A stretch of DNA of 64,000 nucleotides from JAGWRA01 sp963711505 (GTDB lineage: Bacteria > Acidobacteriota > Vicinamibacteria > Vicinamibacterales > CAVVIG01): the NCBI GenBank assembly GCA_963711505.1, contig CAVQEJ010000006.1:349693-413692 (forward strand). Direction: 5' to 3'. Below, one piece after another: positions 1-10,088 of the stretch (position 1 is the stretch's first letter; every line of letters begins with the position of its first letter). Made by a program: the position numbers and the translations under genes. Below the pieces are notes generated by a model, which saw only the letters and a program-made list of their open reading frames with translations, made no database searches and was not told the DNA's origin.

Positions 1-1171
1 GAAGTCGCCGGCCGGCACGCGGAACGCCGTCGGCGGCGCGTCCGCCCGCCGCCGCAGCACGGGGACGGCCGCGCAGGTGATCGCGTAGATGAACAGCCGG
101 ATGAGCGTGCTCATCGTCGCCGCCGCGATGAAGGTGCCGGACAGCGACAGCCAGAGCACGCCGGCCGAGGACAGCAGGATGGCGACGTGCGGGGTATGGA
201 AGCGCGCATGCGTCGCACCGACCACGCGCGGCACCTGCCCGCGCTCGGCCATGGCGAACAGCAGCCGCGGCGCGAACAGCATGATGGCGTTCAGCGTCCC
301 CATCACCGACACGAGCGCCCCCGCCGCCATCACGAACGCACCCGCCCCGCCGAGGAAGCCGAGACTCGCATCGGCCAGCGGCCGCGTCGGAGCCCGCGAG
401 GCCGGGCAGCGTGCCGATGCAGACGACCTGAATCGCCAGATAGAGGACGACGACGAACCCCATCGCGGTCAGCAGCGCGAACGGGGCGTCGCGCCGGGGA
501 TCGACCGTCTCGCCGGCCGGGATGCCCACCGACTCGAATCCCGCGAAGGCGAAGACCAGCAACAGCACGGTCGCCGAGAACGTGCCGGCGCCAGGGCGCG
601 CCGCCAGCGAGAACTGCGCCGGATGGACGAAGAACAGGCCGACCGCCACGAAGAGCAGCAGCGGCACGAGCTTGCCGACGGTGAAGATGTTGCTCGCCAG
701 CGCCGCGCGTCGCACGCCGATCAGATTCAGCGTGGTCAGGAAGAAGACGATGGCGACAATCACGACGCTGCGGGCCGGCCCCTCCGCCGCCGCCGGCCAG
801 AAGTATCCGAGGTAGCCGACGAAGAGATTGCAGAGGGCGGCGAAGGCGGTGAGCTGGGCGAGCCACAGCAGCCAGCCGACTTCGAACGACGCGATCGGAC
901 CGAACGCCTCGTTCGCATAGAGGTACGGCCCGCCCGTCCCCACGTACCGGCCGCCGAGCTCGGCGAAGCACAGGAGGATGAGCGCGACCAGCGCCGCGCA
1001 GACCAGGTAGGCGAACAGGCTCCAGGTGCCGGTACGGCGGAACACTTCCGACGGCAGACCGAAGATGCCGGCGCCGATGACGGTGTTCAGCACCAGCGCG
1101 ACGAGATCCCATCGGCGGATGCCGCGGACGAGGCCGGCTTCGGCGGGCGCCGCCGGTGCTGCCGTCGACAT
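1..1171 (-). CDS. APC-superfamily amino acid permease, partial and frame-broken
   Basis: Inner-membrane secondary transporter of the amino acid-polyamine-organocation (APC) family; substrate not predictable. The protein starts MSTAAPAAPAEAG at an ATG at 1171 and has the APC-type first membrane segment with GAGIFG at residues 33-38, followed by many hydrophobic segments (FAYLVCAALVALILL, VIVAIVFFLTTLNL). The C-terminus runs off the left edge of the window. A one-base frame break lies near 378: up to LPGLAGSDAAA it reads in one frame, and from ADASLGFLGG in another. Both sides look like intact permease, so an assembly indel is more likely than decay. No operon partner; the next gene leftwards is outside the window. 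Confidence 0.85.
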   Translation of the reverse strand, partial: MSTAAPAAPAEAGLVRGIRRWDLVALVLNTVIGAGIFGLPSEVFRRTGTWSLFAYLVCAALVALILLCFAELGGRYVGTGGPYLYANEAFGPIASFEVGWLLWLAQLTAFAALCNLFVGYLGYFWPAAAEGPARSVVIVAIVFFLTTLNLIGVRRAALASNIFTVGKLVPLLLFVAVGLFFVHPAQFSLAARPGAGTFSATVLLLVFAFAGFESVGIPAGETVDPRRDAPFALLTAMGFVVVLYLAIQVVCIGTLPGLAGSDAAAGRCESRLPRRGGCVRDGGGGARVGDGDAERHHAVRAAAAVRHGRARAGAARGRCDACALPYPARRHPAVLGRRALAVAVRHLHRGGDDEHAHPAVHLRDHLRGRPRAAAAGGRAADGVPRAGRRL

Positions 1172-1229
1172 GCGAGGCAGGAGTGAAGACTATGCCAACA
1201 ACGGCTGAGGTGAAAGAAGAAAGACAGAT

Positions 1230-1340
1230 GTCAGGATCAAGGGGCGAGAGCTCCTTCGGCCCGCGTGAGTCGCCGGAGGGAAGCGAGGCATCGCCGAGCC
1301 GCCGAGCGCGAGCGGATGGGGGCGGGCCCGGAAGGGCTCA
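1230..1340 (+). repeat. Dispersed intergenic repeat, family A, copy 1
   Basis: This spacer shares a block with 39085-39165 (CGGCCCGCG, GCCGAGCCGCCGAGCGCG, GCGGATGGGGG). Related copies lie at 7307-7472 and 25841-25940. No coding potential is apparent. The block is GC-rich with internal inverted segments and sits between divergent and convergent gene ends rather than inside genes. Confidence 0.6.
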
Positions 1341-1360
1341 GGGCAGGGAGAAGGGGCCCC

Positions 1361-2315
1361 TCACCGCGCGGCGCTCTCGAGCATCTTCACCATCGCGTGC
1401 AGCGTCGCGTTGACGGGCGTCCGGATGCCGTGCCGCTGTCCGCGGCTGACGATGGCGCCGTTGAGGTCGTCGATTTCCGTCCGACGGCCGGCGCCGATGT
1501 CCTGGAAGGTCGACGAGGTGGCATTCGGCATGATCGCGCCCACCCTGAAGACGGCCGTGGCGATGGCGTCGGCATCGAGCGGCACACCATCGGCCCGGCC
1601 GACGGCGACGGCTTCGTCGATGATGCGGCGCATGACCTCGTGCACCGCCGGGTCGGCCACCATCTGCCCGCAGGTCGCATGAGCGAGCGCCGAGATGGCG
1701 TTGAACGAGCAGTTGGACGCCAGCTTGCCCCAGAGATCGACGCGGATGTCGTCGGACAGCCGGCAGTCGATGCCGGCGCGGGCCAGCGTGGCGACCGCCT
1801 TCGCAATCGCGTCGTGTCGCCTGGCGTCGGTGCCGAGATCGTCGCCCGTGAGGATCAGGCTGCCGCCGTTGTGCTTCACGTGGCCGGGCCCGGCCATCTC
1901 GGCGGCCGCATAGACGACGGCCGGAAACACGTCGCGTCCGGGGAGATGGGCGCGCAGCCGATCTGCGTTGTCGAGGCCGTTCTGCAGGCTGAGGACGACC
2001 GCGGCCGGCGCGAGGTGGGGCGCCATCTGGCGCGCCGCCTCTTCCGTGTCGATCGTCTTCACGGAGACCAGAACCAGCTCGGCACCGTCGAGCGCGGCCG
2101 GGATCGGACGAGGCGGCCAGCGGCACGCGCTCGTCGAAGGCGACGCTCTCCACCCGGAGGCCATCACGCACGATCGCTTCGACGTGGCGCGGCCTCGCAA
2201 TCACCGTGACGGGCGCCCCGGCCCGCGCCAGCATGCCCGCGAAATAGCAGCCGATGCCGCCGGCGCCCATGACGCCGACCCGGGGCCAGACCGGCCCCGT
2301 GCTCTCAGCACTCAT
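1361..2315 (-). CDS. panE: 2-dehydropantoate 2-reductase family protein (PanE/ApbA), frame-broken
   Basis: NADPH-dependent ketopantoate reductase family; the canonical reaction makes pantoate for coenzyme A. From ATG 2315 (MSAESTGPVW) the Rossmann signature GAGGIG is at residues 17-22. The second half has the family's K-x3-N-C helix (LWGKLASNCSFNAISAL) and the C-terminal segment GRRTEIDDLNGAIV, typical of ApbA_C. A one-base break near 2100 separates PLAASSD from PAALDGAELVLVSVKT; an extra base in a CCGG run explains it. An alternative start is five codons upstream (2330). Paralogues of this family act on other 2-oxo acids, so the pantothenate role is likely but not certain. Confidence 0.75.
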
Positions 2316-2425
2316 GTCCACAGCGTACATCAGGCTGCATCAATCGCGGGCGCCGGTCCCATGGCCTGGTTTCGATACGACGGGTGGTCGGTGTATAAAC
2401 AGGCCTCGGCACTGGAGGATTTCGC

Positions 2426-3305
2426 ATGAACGTGGTCTTCGGCATGGTCTCGACGCGCTCCTCGCTCGCCTTCACGCGGCTGGCGGTCGAGTCGTTCCTG
2501 CGGACGACGCCGACTCGGTCCCGACCGGGAGTTCCTGCTGCTCGACAACGACCAGTCGATAGCCGAGCCCCTGCCCGAAGGCGTCACGCTCATGCGGAAC
2601 GCCTCGCCGCGCAGCTTCGCCGCCAACATGAACGTCGTGCTCCGTCGCGCCATGCGCTGGCAGGCCGACGCCGTGCTCCTCAACAACGATCTGGTCTTCA
2701 CGAAGGACTGGTACGAACCGCTGGCCGCCGAACGGCGGGCCCTCGTCTCCGCGGTCTCGAACGCCGAGGTGCGGTACGCGGACGATGACGGCTTCGAGTG
2801 CCGGTTCACCATGGATCTGGCCGACTACCGCGGCCACGAAGAAGCCCTGGAGCGGATCGCCGCATTCAACCGGCGGAAGCCGCAGACGTTCGCCGAGGCG
2901 CACGCCATCCCCTTCTTCTGCGTCCGCGTGCCGCGCGACCTCATCGAGACCGTCGGCTTCCTGGACGAGCGGTTCGTCACGGGCGCCGAGGACAAGGACT
3001 ACTGCATCCGCGCGCTGCAGGCCGGCTTCCAGGTCTGCTACGCCCCCCGGGCGTTCGTGCTGCACTTCCAGGGAAAGTCGACGTGGCGCGGGCCGGAGAC
3101 GAAAGAGGAGACGCAACTCCGGGGCGACACCTACGTCCAGCGCTTCGTCGAGAAGTGGGGCGCCACGCTCACCCGCCTCTTCATCGCGAACGACACGAAG
3201 GCGCTCGAGGCCTCACCCGAACTGCGCGAGGCCTGGGAGGCGAAGCGGTTCGGTTCGTCATCGACGAACTGGTGCGGGAGCGGGGCGGAGGCGGATGACG
3301 GCTGA
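2426..3305 (+). CDS. Glycosyltransferase family 2-like protein, frame-broken
   Basis: Predicted cytoplasmic glycosyltransferase with GT-A fold. The start ATG 2426 has a GGAGG 12 bases upstream, and a TGTATAAA extended -10 element lies near 2392-2399. After a frame break near 2515 (correct reading continues GPDREFLLLDNDQS) the protein has SFAANMNVVLRRA, LLNNDLVFTKDW (the NND nucleotide-sugar/metal motif), and a late GAEDKDYCIRAL motif typical of GT2 acceptor-side catalysis. The last residues may also be shifted: the other frame near 3240 gives a smooth helix EAVRFVIDELVRERG ending at 3298. It stands alone, with no other glycan genes near, so the substrate is unknown. Confidence 0.7.
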
Positions 3306-3328
3306 AACGCAGGACATGGAACGGAGAC

Positions 3329-4441
3329 TCACCCCACGTTGTTCAGAATCCGCAGCGCCGTGCCTTCGAAGATGTTCCGCTTCTCGTCGGCCGGAATGTC
3401 GAACGTCTCGATCGAGCTGACGGCGCGGTCGATCGAGCCGAGCAGGTGCGGGTAATCGCTCGCCATCACCATGTGGTCGGTGCCGATCAGGTCACGCACC
3501 ATCCGCAGGTTGTCGTGGCTGAAGGTCACGGTGTCGTAGTAGAGCCGCTTCAGGTAGGTGCTCGGCTTCTCGTGGATCTTCACCCTGCACTCGGCGAAGT
3601 CGTGGAAGCCGGTATCCATCCGCTCCATCAGGTACGGCACGGCGCCGCCGGCATGGGCGACGAGCCACCGGATGTCGGGAAAGTCCCTGAACATGCCGTC
3701 GTAGCACATCCGCGCCACGGCCAGCGTCGTATCGACCGGGAAGCCGACGATCGGGCCGAGGACGTACTCGCGGTACGGCTCGGCGTCGAGCGGCAGCATC
3801 GGATGCAGGAAGATGCACAGCTTCATCCGGTTCGCCTCTTCGAAGAACGGCCGGTAGGCCGGATCGGTGAGCGCGCGGCCGCGGATGTTGCTGAGCAGGA
3901 TGACGCCGTTCATCTTCAGATCGCCGATCGTCCGGTGCAGCTCGGCGAGCGCGGCGTCGGGCACGTCCATCGGAATCGAGGCGAACGCCTTGAAGCGCGT
4001 CGGGTGGCGCGTCACGAGATCGGCGTAGGCATCGTTCACCATCCGCGCGGTCTCGGCCTGGTGGGCCGGTTCGGCGAAGAAGATGTTCGGGGTCGACAGC
4101 GACACGACCTCGACGTCGACACCGACCCGGTCCATGTCCTCGAGCCGCTTCGACACGTCGGTCATCGGCGGCGTGATGCCGAAGAAGCGGGCGCCGCCGT
4201 ACGTAATGATGGTCTGGCCGGTCGGCGAGCGGGTGAAGGCGAACTTGCCGCCGACCTCGCGGATCCGCTGGAAGAACGCGTCGGGATAGTAGTGCGTGTG
4301 GAGGTCGAACTTCCTGACCGCCGTCTCGCCCGCCGGCGCCTGCCCGCGCGCCTCCGGCTCGGCCCGGGCCGACCGTCCGCCAGCGGCCACTGCTCCTGCC
4401 GCCGCCGCGCCGACGCTCTTCAGGAAGTCGCGCCTGATCAT
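3329..4441 (-). CDS. TAT-exported amidohydrolase_2 (ACMSD-like) family protein
   Basis: 370-aa metal-dependent hydrolase or decarboxylase of the amidohydrolase_2 group, which includes ACMSD and related carboxy-lyases. The N-terminus MIRRDFLKSVGAAAAG is a twin-arginine signal, so the enzyme should be exported folded. Metal ligands visible: H48 and H50 in DLHTHYYP, His in IFLHPM, His in VAHAGG, Asp in MASDYPH. The reading frame is unbroken. GGGGAGA precedes the ATG. It heads a minus-strand run with the dienelactone hydrolase and VOC genes upstream, which hints at ring-cleavage product metabolism, but no substrate can be assigned from sequence alone. Confidence 0.8.
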   Translation of the reverse strand: MIRRDFLKSVGAAAAGAVAAGGRSARAEPEARGQAPAGETAVRKFDLHTHYYPDAFFQRIREVGGKFAFTRSPTGQTIITYGGARFFGITPPMTDVSKRLEDMDRVGVDVEVVSLSTPNIFFAEPAHQAETARMVNDAYADLVTRHPTRFKAFASIPMDVPDAALAELHRTIGDLKMNGVILLSNIRGRALTDPAYRPFFEEANRMKLCIFLHPMLPLDAEPYREYVLGPIVGFPVDTTLAVARMCYDGMFRDFPDIRWLVAHAGGAVPYLMERMDTGFHDFAECRVKIHEKPSTYLKRLYYDTVTFSHDNLRMVRDLIGTDHMVMASDYPHLLGSIDRAVSSIETFDIPADEKRNIFEGTALRILNNVG

Positions 4442-4514
4442 GGAAATGATCTCCCCAGCTGGATGCCGGTCCAGGTAGCAACGACGCCGGTCGCACGGCC
4501 GCGGCCGCGCGCGC

Positions 4515-5258
4515 CTACCGCAGCGCCGCGCCGAACAGGGCCTTCAGCTTCGCGAACGCCCGCTCGGCCTGCGGCTCGTTGTACACCGGACTGTCGGGCA
4601 CGGTCCAGCCATGGTGCGCCCCCTCGTAGACCTCGCTCTCGTACACGCCGCCCCACGCCTCGAGCGCCTCGTCGAGCTTCGCGATCGCCGCGGCCGGCAT
4701 GCTGCGGTCCTCCACGGCGTGGCCGAAGTGCAGCCGCGCGCCGACCATCAGCTGCGGCAGCAGCCGGTGCGGGCTCGCCGGGTCGTCGGTCCACAGTCCG
4801 CCACCGTGGAACGAGGCGACCGCTGCAATCCGGTCGGGCCGCGCCGCCGCCATCCGCAGTGCCATCGGACCGGTGGCGCAGAAGCCGACCACCCCCATCG
4901 GTCCCACAGCCACGTCGTCGCGGCCGGCGAGGAACTCCACGTACGCCGAGCCGTCGCGCGCCACCGCCTCCGGCGTCAACGGGCCGCGCAGCTCGCCGAG
5001 TCGCTTCATTGTCTTTTCGTCGCCCATCTTCACCGGGAAGTCCAGCACCGGCGGCCGGCCGGTGCGGTAGAAGACGTTCGGCAGCAGCACGGCGTAGCCC
5101 TCGCCCGCCAGGCGGCGCGCCATGCCCCGGTTCGAATCGCGGATCCCGCCGATGTCGGTCAGGTACACCACGCCCGGACGACGGCCGCCGCCGGGATGAT
5201 AGAAGAAGCCATCGACCGTGCCGTCGGCCGTCTGCAGTTCAATAGCCGTCTCAGTCAC
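4515..5258 (-). CDS. Dienelactone hydrolase family protein
   Basis: 247-aa alpha/beta hydrolase of the DLH family. The nucleophile is C127 in GVVGFCATG (the DLH family uses Cys rather than Ser), with His in YEGAHHGW near residue 215 and an acidic residue around D184. I chose the GTG start at 5258 (VTETAIELQ) because GGAGGAG lies just upstream and the homologous domain begins there; a longer open frame upstream reads through the VOC gene in the wrong frame. It follows the VOC gene by 11 bases, so the two are probably co-transcribed. Typical substrates are dienelactones or other esters; the exact one is unknown. Confidence 0.85.
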   Translation of the reverse strand: MTETAIELQTADGTVDGFFYHPGGGRRPGVVYLTDIGGIRDSNRGMARRLAGEGYAVLLPNVFYRTGRPPVLDFPVKMGDEKTMKRLGELRGPLTPEAVARDGSAYVEFLAGRDDVAVGPMGVVGFCATGPMALRMAAARPDRIAAVASFHGGGLWTDDPASPHRLLPQLMVGARLHFGHAVEDRSMPAAAIAKLDEALEAWGGVYESEVYEGAHHGWTVPDSPVYNEPQAERAFAKLKALFGAALR

Positions 5259-5269
5259 CCGCTCTCCTC

Positions 5270-5716
5270 CTACTCCTTGCTCCTCAGCCTCTGATAGAAC
5301 CACCAGTGGTGTCCCTCGGGGTCGATCGCCTCGTAGCCGCGGTCGCACCAGTAGTCCGCTCCGTAGTCGACCGTCTTCGGCTCCACCACGATCTGCGCCC
5401 CGGCGGCCCGCGCCTGCCGGCAGTGCGCCTCCACATCGTCCACGTACATCATCATGCTCTGCGTGTTCGCGCCGTCGAGCGCGCGCGGGCTCGCGCAGAA
5501 CTGCCGGTCGTCCCGGTCGGTGCGGCCCGCCGAGCCCACCATGATGAGGCCGCCGTCGTAGGTCAGCTCGGAGTGATGGACCGTGCCGTCCTCGCCGTCG
5601 ATCTTCAGCCGTACCTGGAACCCAAACGCCCTGCAGAGCCAGTCGATGGCCGTCGCGGCGTCCTGGTAGTAAGCCGCCGAGGCGATGCGCGGCCAGCCGG
5701 GAGGTGTCGGTTTCAT
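5270..5716 (-). CDS. VOC-family (glyoxalase/bleomycin-resistance fold) protein
   Basis: 148-aa protein of two beta-alpha-beta-beta-beta units (about 12-70 and 85-145). It has the PhnB-like pattern AAYYQDAATAIDWLCRAFGF at the start and AIDPEGHHWWFYQ at the end, typical of uncharacterised VOC proteins annotated as glyoxalase-like. No resistance function should be assumed. It is 11 bases upstream of the dienelactone hydrolase gene on the same strand. Frame intact. Confidence 0.85.
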   Translation of the reverse strand: MKPTPPGWPRIASAAYYQDAATAIDWLCRAFGFQVRLKIDGEDGTVHHSELTYDGGLIMVGSAGRTDRDDRQFCASPRALDGANTQSMMMYVDDVEAHCRQARAAGAQIVVEPKTVDYGADYWCDRGYEAIDPEGHHWWFYQRLRSKE

Positions 5717-5779
5717 GTCGAGGCTCCTTCGCGAACAAAGCCCTTTCCGGGCTTCCGGTCTTCGTGATTAAGTGTGGCG

Positions 5780-6370
5780 ATGACGACGGACCGGGTCGAG
5801 GCGTTCAGCGACGGCGTGCTGGCGATCCTCATCACCATCATGGTGCTGGATCTCAAGGTCCCGGAGGGCACCACCCTCGAGGCGCTGCGGCCGGTGCTGC
5901 CGGTCTTCCTCACCTACATCCTGAGCTTCGTGTTCCTCGGCATCTACTGGAACAACCATCACCACCTGTTCAGCGCCACCGAGCACGTCAACGGCGCGAT
6001 CATGTGGGCGAACCTTCACCTGCTCTTCTGGCTGTCGCTCGTGCCGTTCGTCACCGGGTGGATGGGCGAGAACCACTTTGCGGCCGCGCCGACCGCCGTC
6101 TACGGCGGCGTGCTCCTGATGGCCGCGATCGCATACTGGATCCTGCAGCACCAAATCCTCGTCCTGAACGGTCCCGACTCCGCGCTCGCCCGCGCCGTCG
6201 GCCACGACCTGAAGGGACGGCTCTCGCCGCTGCTCTACCTCGCGGCCATCGGCCTCGCCTTCGTCAATCAGTGGATTGCCGACGGCCTCTACATCTTCGT
6301 CGCGCTGATGTGGCTGGTCCCCGACCGGCGGAATTCGAGGGGCGGATCGGCGCGGGAATCGGAGAATTGA
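5780..6370 (+). CDS. TMEM175/DUF1211-family membrane protein
   Basis: 196-aa integral membrane protein of the bacterial TMEM175 family, some members of which are potassium-selective channels. The hallmark R-x3-FSDG motif is at residues 5-12 (RVEAFSDGVLAI) in the first helix, followed by a conserved second helix with IYWNNHHHLF and a total of about six hydrophobic segments. The ATG at 5780 fits the family start; a GTG six bases upstream is also open. It diverges from the VOC gene and converges with the EcsC gene. The final 15 residues are hydrophilic and could be altered by an indel. Confidence 0.85.
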   Translation: MTTDRVEAFSDGVLAILITIMVLDLKVPEGTTLEALRPVLPVFLTYILSFVFLGIYWNNHHHLFSATEHVNGAIMWANLHLLFWLSLVPFVTGWMGENHFAAAPTAVYGGVLLMAAIAYWILQHQILVLNGPDSALARAVGHDLKGRLSPLLYLAAIGLAFVNQWIADGLYIFVALMWLVPDRRNSRGGSARESEN

Positions 6371-6441
6371 GAGTTCTACGGATTCGAGAAATGACTGCGA
6401 AGCCGAGAGAGGACGCTTCTTCGGATTCTCCATTCTCAATT
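6363..6441. repeat. Inverted repeat between convergent genes
   Basis: The 80-bp space between the two convergent genes is bounded by GAATTGAGA (6363-6371) and its exact complement TCTCAATTC (6433-6441), with further partial pairing inside (GAAGC and GCTTC). AT content is higher than in the flanks. It could form a long hairpin serving as a bidirectional transcription stop, but there is no clean U-tract, so this is tentative. Confidence 0.35.
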
Positions 6442-6450
6442 CGCCTGCGT

Positions 6451-7271
6451 TCACGGCGCGAGCTGCCTCGGCTCGGGCGCCGGCGGCAGGAGCCGCGGGC
6501 TCTCGTAGAGTTCCCGGATCAGCTGCGTGCCCCAGGTCCGTTCCAGTCGCCGGATGATGAAATGACCGCGCGCGACGTCCTGGAAGTGATCGACGAACAG
6601 CAGGTTGACCAGCGCACCGCCGGCGGCTCCGATCACCGGCACGGCCTGCGCCGCCGCCTTCTCGGACACCTCCACGCCGAACCGCGACGCAATCTGCCCG
6701 ATCAGCCGGACGATGGCCGGCGCGCCCTCGCGGACGAGTCCACGCTCGGTGATGTACTCGGCCGCTTCCGACACGGCGCGGGCCAGCGCGACCCGCACGG
6801 CGAAGTACCCGGTCTCAGGCCGTCGTCACTCGGCGCGCGGCCGCCGAGCGCGAACACTTCGAGGCAGGCGAGCTTCGCCTCGATCGTCCGGATGCGCTCG
6901 CCCTCGCTGCGCGCGACGTCGGCAATCGACCGCAGCATGATCGTGGTCGAGACGGGCAGCTCGATGGGCAGCGCGGCGAGCCCGAACGCGCCGCCGCCGG
7001 CGCCCGTGGCCGCGACGGCGAGCTTGTGGAACCGGTTCGCGGCGGGCCGCGGCCCGCGGTCGTCCAGCGTGCTGACGGCCACCTGCAGCGCCGTTTGCAG
7101 CGCCCGGCGCGTCGCGCCGCCCACCATGCCCGACCAGGCGGGCGGCAGCAGCGCGAACCCCCGCTCGATCGGCTCGCCGAGCAGGTTCGTCAGCTTCGCC
7201 GCCAGGCTCGGGTTCTCGAGCAGCTGCCGGGCGCGCCGCAGGTCGTCGAGATCGGCAGGACTGAAGGTCAC
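6451..7271 (-). CDS. EcsC-family protein, frame-broken
   Basis: About 273 aa. The N-terminal part has LLGEPIERGFALLPPAW and a run of amphipathic helices. The C-terminal part has GAAGGALVNLLFVDHFQ and ARGHFIIRRLER, which are hallmark segments of the EcsC family (function poorly known; the Bacillus prototype is tied to an ABC transporter and secretion). The frame breaks near 6816, where one G appears to be missing between GGRAPSDDGL and ETGYFAVRVALARAV. Start ATG 7271. No functional partner beside it. Confidence 0.75.
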
Positions 7272-7306
7272 GGCACCAGTGTACCCCTGGGCGCGGACAG
7301 CAGTCT

Positions 7307-7472
7307 GCTTCTCTCAGTACGCGTGGGGCCCCACCCCCACGCGGAACTGACGCTGATGCCTCGCCTCGGATTCTCAGGTCCTCGGCTCGGCATGGCCGCA
7401 GGCGCTGGCTTCTCTCAGTGCGCGTGGGGCCCCACCCCCACGCGGAACTGACGCCGATGCCTCGCCTCGGAT
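7307..7472 (-). repeat. Family A repeat, two near-identical 65-bp copies
   Basis: Copies at 7307-7371 and 7408-7472 differ at only a few positions. Each contains GCGTGGGGCCCCACCCCCAC, GCGGAACTGACG and ATGCCTCGCCTCGGAT; the 36-bp space between them ends GGCCGCAGGCGCTGG. The same blocks in opposite orientation occur at 25841-25940 and 39085-39165. Each copy is locally palindromic. Together with the next element it fills the 7272-7594 gene-free stretch. Confidence 0.75.
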
Positions 7473-7485
7473 CTACATGTCCTCG

Positions 7486-7527
7486 CCCTTCGACTTCGCT
7501 CAGGGCGACCCTGAGCCCGCCGAAGGG
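7486..7527. repeat. Palindromic CCCTTCGACTTCGCTCAGGG-type element
   Basis: Imperfect palindrome with a perfect core CTCAGGG-CGA-CCCTGAG and outer arms CCCTTCG / CGAAGGG. A degenerate relative lies at 39306-39346, nested inside another repeat. Elements of this type are widespread extragenic palindromes in GC-rich bacteria (general knowledge; not searched here). Confidence 0.65.
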
Positions 7528-7594
7528 TCGGCTCGACAGGGCCTCCGGCGAAGTCTGGTAAACCAAAGGGCCCCGATTTACGTCTACAGGGACA

Positions 7595-10088
7595 ATGCTG
7601 AATCTCAAATTCGCCCTGCGCACGCTCTTCAAGACGCCGTTCGTCACCTCGGTGGCCATCATCTCGCTGGCGCTTGGCATCGGGGCGAATGCCGCCATCT
7701 TCTCCCTGTTCAACCAGATACTGCTGAGGCCGCTGCCGGTGAGCCAGCCCGACCGGCTGGTGAACCTGAACGCGCCGGGGCCCAAGCCGGGGTCGCAGTC
7801 GTGCAACCAGGCGGGCAATTGCGACGAGGTGTTCAGCTACCCGATGTTCCGCGACCTCCAGCGGCAGCAGACGGTGTTCACCGGCATGGCCGCGCACCGG
7901 ATGTTCCCGGCGAACCTGGCCGCCCGGGGCAACACGATCAGCGCGCAGGGGCTGCTCGTCTCGGGCAGCTACTTCCCGGTGCTCGGCCTGCAACCGGCCC
8001 TCGGACGCCTCATCGGCCCCGAGGACGACAAGGTCGTCGGCGAGTCGCACGTGGCGGTGCTGAGCTACGCCTACTGGCAGTCACGCTTCGGCGGCGATCC
8101 GCATGCGCTCCACGAGAAGCTCGTCGTCAACGGCCAGCCGATGACCGTCGTCGGCGTCGCGCCGCAGGGCTTCGAGGGGACGACGGTCGGCGCGCGGCCG
8201 CAGGTGTACGTGCCGATCACGCTGCGCGGGCTGATGAACCCGGCGTTCAAGGACTTCGAGAACCGCCGCAGCTACTGGGCGTACGTGTTCGCCCGCCTGA
8301 AGCCGGGTGAATCGATCACGCAGGCGCGCACCGGCCTGAACGTCCTGTACCACAACATCATCACCACCGTCGAAGTGCCGCTCCAGAAGGGGATGAGCGA
8401 CCAGACGCTCGCGAAGTTCCGGACGAGGACCGTCGGCGTGGAGCCGGGATCGCAGGGCCAGAGCTCGGTGATCGGGGACGCGCGCGCGCCGCTGACGCTG
8501 CTGCTCGGCGTCACGATCTTCGTGCTGCTCATCGCCTGCGCGAACATCGCGAACCTGCTGCTGGCGCGGTCGGCGGCCCGCGCGGGCGAGATGGCGGTGC
8601 GGCTGTCGATCGGCGCCGGCCGCTGGCAGCTCGTCGGGCAGTTGCTGGTCGAGTCGTGCCTCCTGGCGCTCTTCGGCGGCCTGGCCGGGCTGCTCGTGGC
8701 CCACTGGACGCTGAACCTCATCGCGTCGCTGCTGCCGTCGGAAGTGTCGACCACGATGCAGTTCGCGCTCGATCCCACCGTCCTGCTGTTCGCGGCGGCG
8801 CTCACGATCGGCACGGGCCTGCTGTTCGGCATCTTCCCCGCCCTGCACAGCACGCGGCCCGACCTCATTGCGACACTGAAGGGCCAGGCGGGACAGCCGG
8901 CGGGCGCCCGCGCGGCGGCCCGCTTCCGCACGTCGCTGGCCACGGCCCAGATCGCCCTGTCGATGGCGCTGCTCGTCGCGGCCGGGCTGTTCACCCGGAG
9001 CCTGATGAACATCAGCCGCGTCGACCTCGGGCTGAAGGCCGACCACGTCATCACGTTCGGCATCTCACCCGAGCTCAACGGCTACGAGCCGGAACGCTCG
9101 CAGGCGCTGTTCCAGCAGGTCGAGGAGCAGCTCGCCGCCCTGCCCGGCGTCACCGGCGTCGGCGACTCGCTGGTGCCGCTGCTCGCCGGCGACAACTGGG
9201 GCAGCGACGTCTCGGTCGAAGGCTACCAGGCGAGCCCCGACACCGACATGAACTCGCGCTACAACGAGGTCGGTCCCGGATACTTCCGCACGCTCGGCAT
9301 CCCGCTCATCGCCGGCCGCGACTTCACCCGCGCGGACGCCGGCAAGGCGCAGAAGGTCGCCATCGTGAACGAGGCGTTCGCGAAGAAGTTCAACATCTGG
9401 CCGGATGCCGTCGGCAAGCACATCGGCCGCCGCAGCGGGACGCCGGACACGCTGATCGTCGGCCTCGTGCAGAACGCGAAGTACAGCGACGTGAAGGACA
9501 AGGTGCCGCCGGTCTTCTTCCACCCGTGGCGGCAGGACGCGGAGGTCGGATCGATGTACTTCTTCGTCCGCACGGCCATGGATCCGCACGACTTCCTGGC
9601 GAACATCCCGAAACTGATGACCAGGCTCGACCCGAACCTGCCGGTCGAGGATCTGCGAACGATGCCCGAGCAGGTGAGGCAGAACGTCTTCATGGACCGC
9701 TTCATCAGCGTGCTGTCGACCGCCTTCGCGCTGCTGGCGACGCTGCTCGCCGCCGTCGGCCTCTACGGCGTGCTCGCCTACACGGTCGCGCAGCGGACGA
9801 AGGAGATCGGCCTGCGGATGGCCCTGGGCGCGGATGCGTCACGGGTGCGGCGCATGGTCCTGCGGCAGGTCGGGCTCATGACGGTCGTCGGCGGCATTGA
9901 TCGGACTCGCAGCCGCCATCGGCCTCGGCCGCCTCGCGCAATCGCTGCTGTACCAGCTCCAGGGATGGGATCCGGTGGTGCTGGCCGTCTCTGCCGTCGT
10001 GCTGTCGCTGGTCGCGTTCGGTGCCGGCCTGATTCCCGCGCAGCGGGCGTCACGGGTGGATCCGATGACCGCGCTCAGGTACGAATAG
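7595..10088 (+). CDS. ADOP-type ABC transporter permease (MacB core/FtsX), frame-broken
   Basis: About 830 aa. An N-terminal membrane helix (FVTSVAIISLALGIGANAAIFSLFNQ) is followed by a MacB-like periplasmic core, a three-helix FtsX domain near 290-440, a second periplasmic core, and a C-terminal FtsX domain ending VDPMTALRYE. This is the duplicated-permease layout abundant in Acidobacteria (ADOP). It lacks the short hydrophilic prefix domain seen in the copy at 59505. A frame break near 9897 splits LMTVVGG from IGLAAAIGLGRLAQ. No ATPase partner is adjacent; these permeases are usually orphans. Its end overlaps the convergent esterase gene by 14 bases. Confidence 0.9.

Noticed and set aside
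3446..5245. 599-codon plus-strand open frame
   Set aside because: Lies antisense to the amidohydrolase and dienelactone hydrolase genes, both of which have complete active-site motifs.
5270..5716. VOC protein as a bleomycin-resistance gene
   Set aside because: Only the fold is shared; there is no evidence for drug binding.
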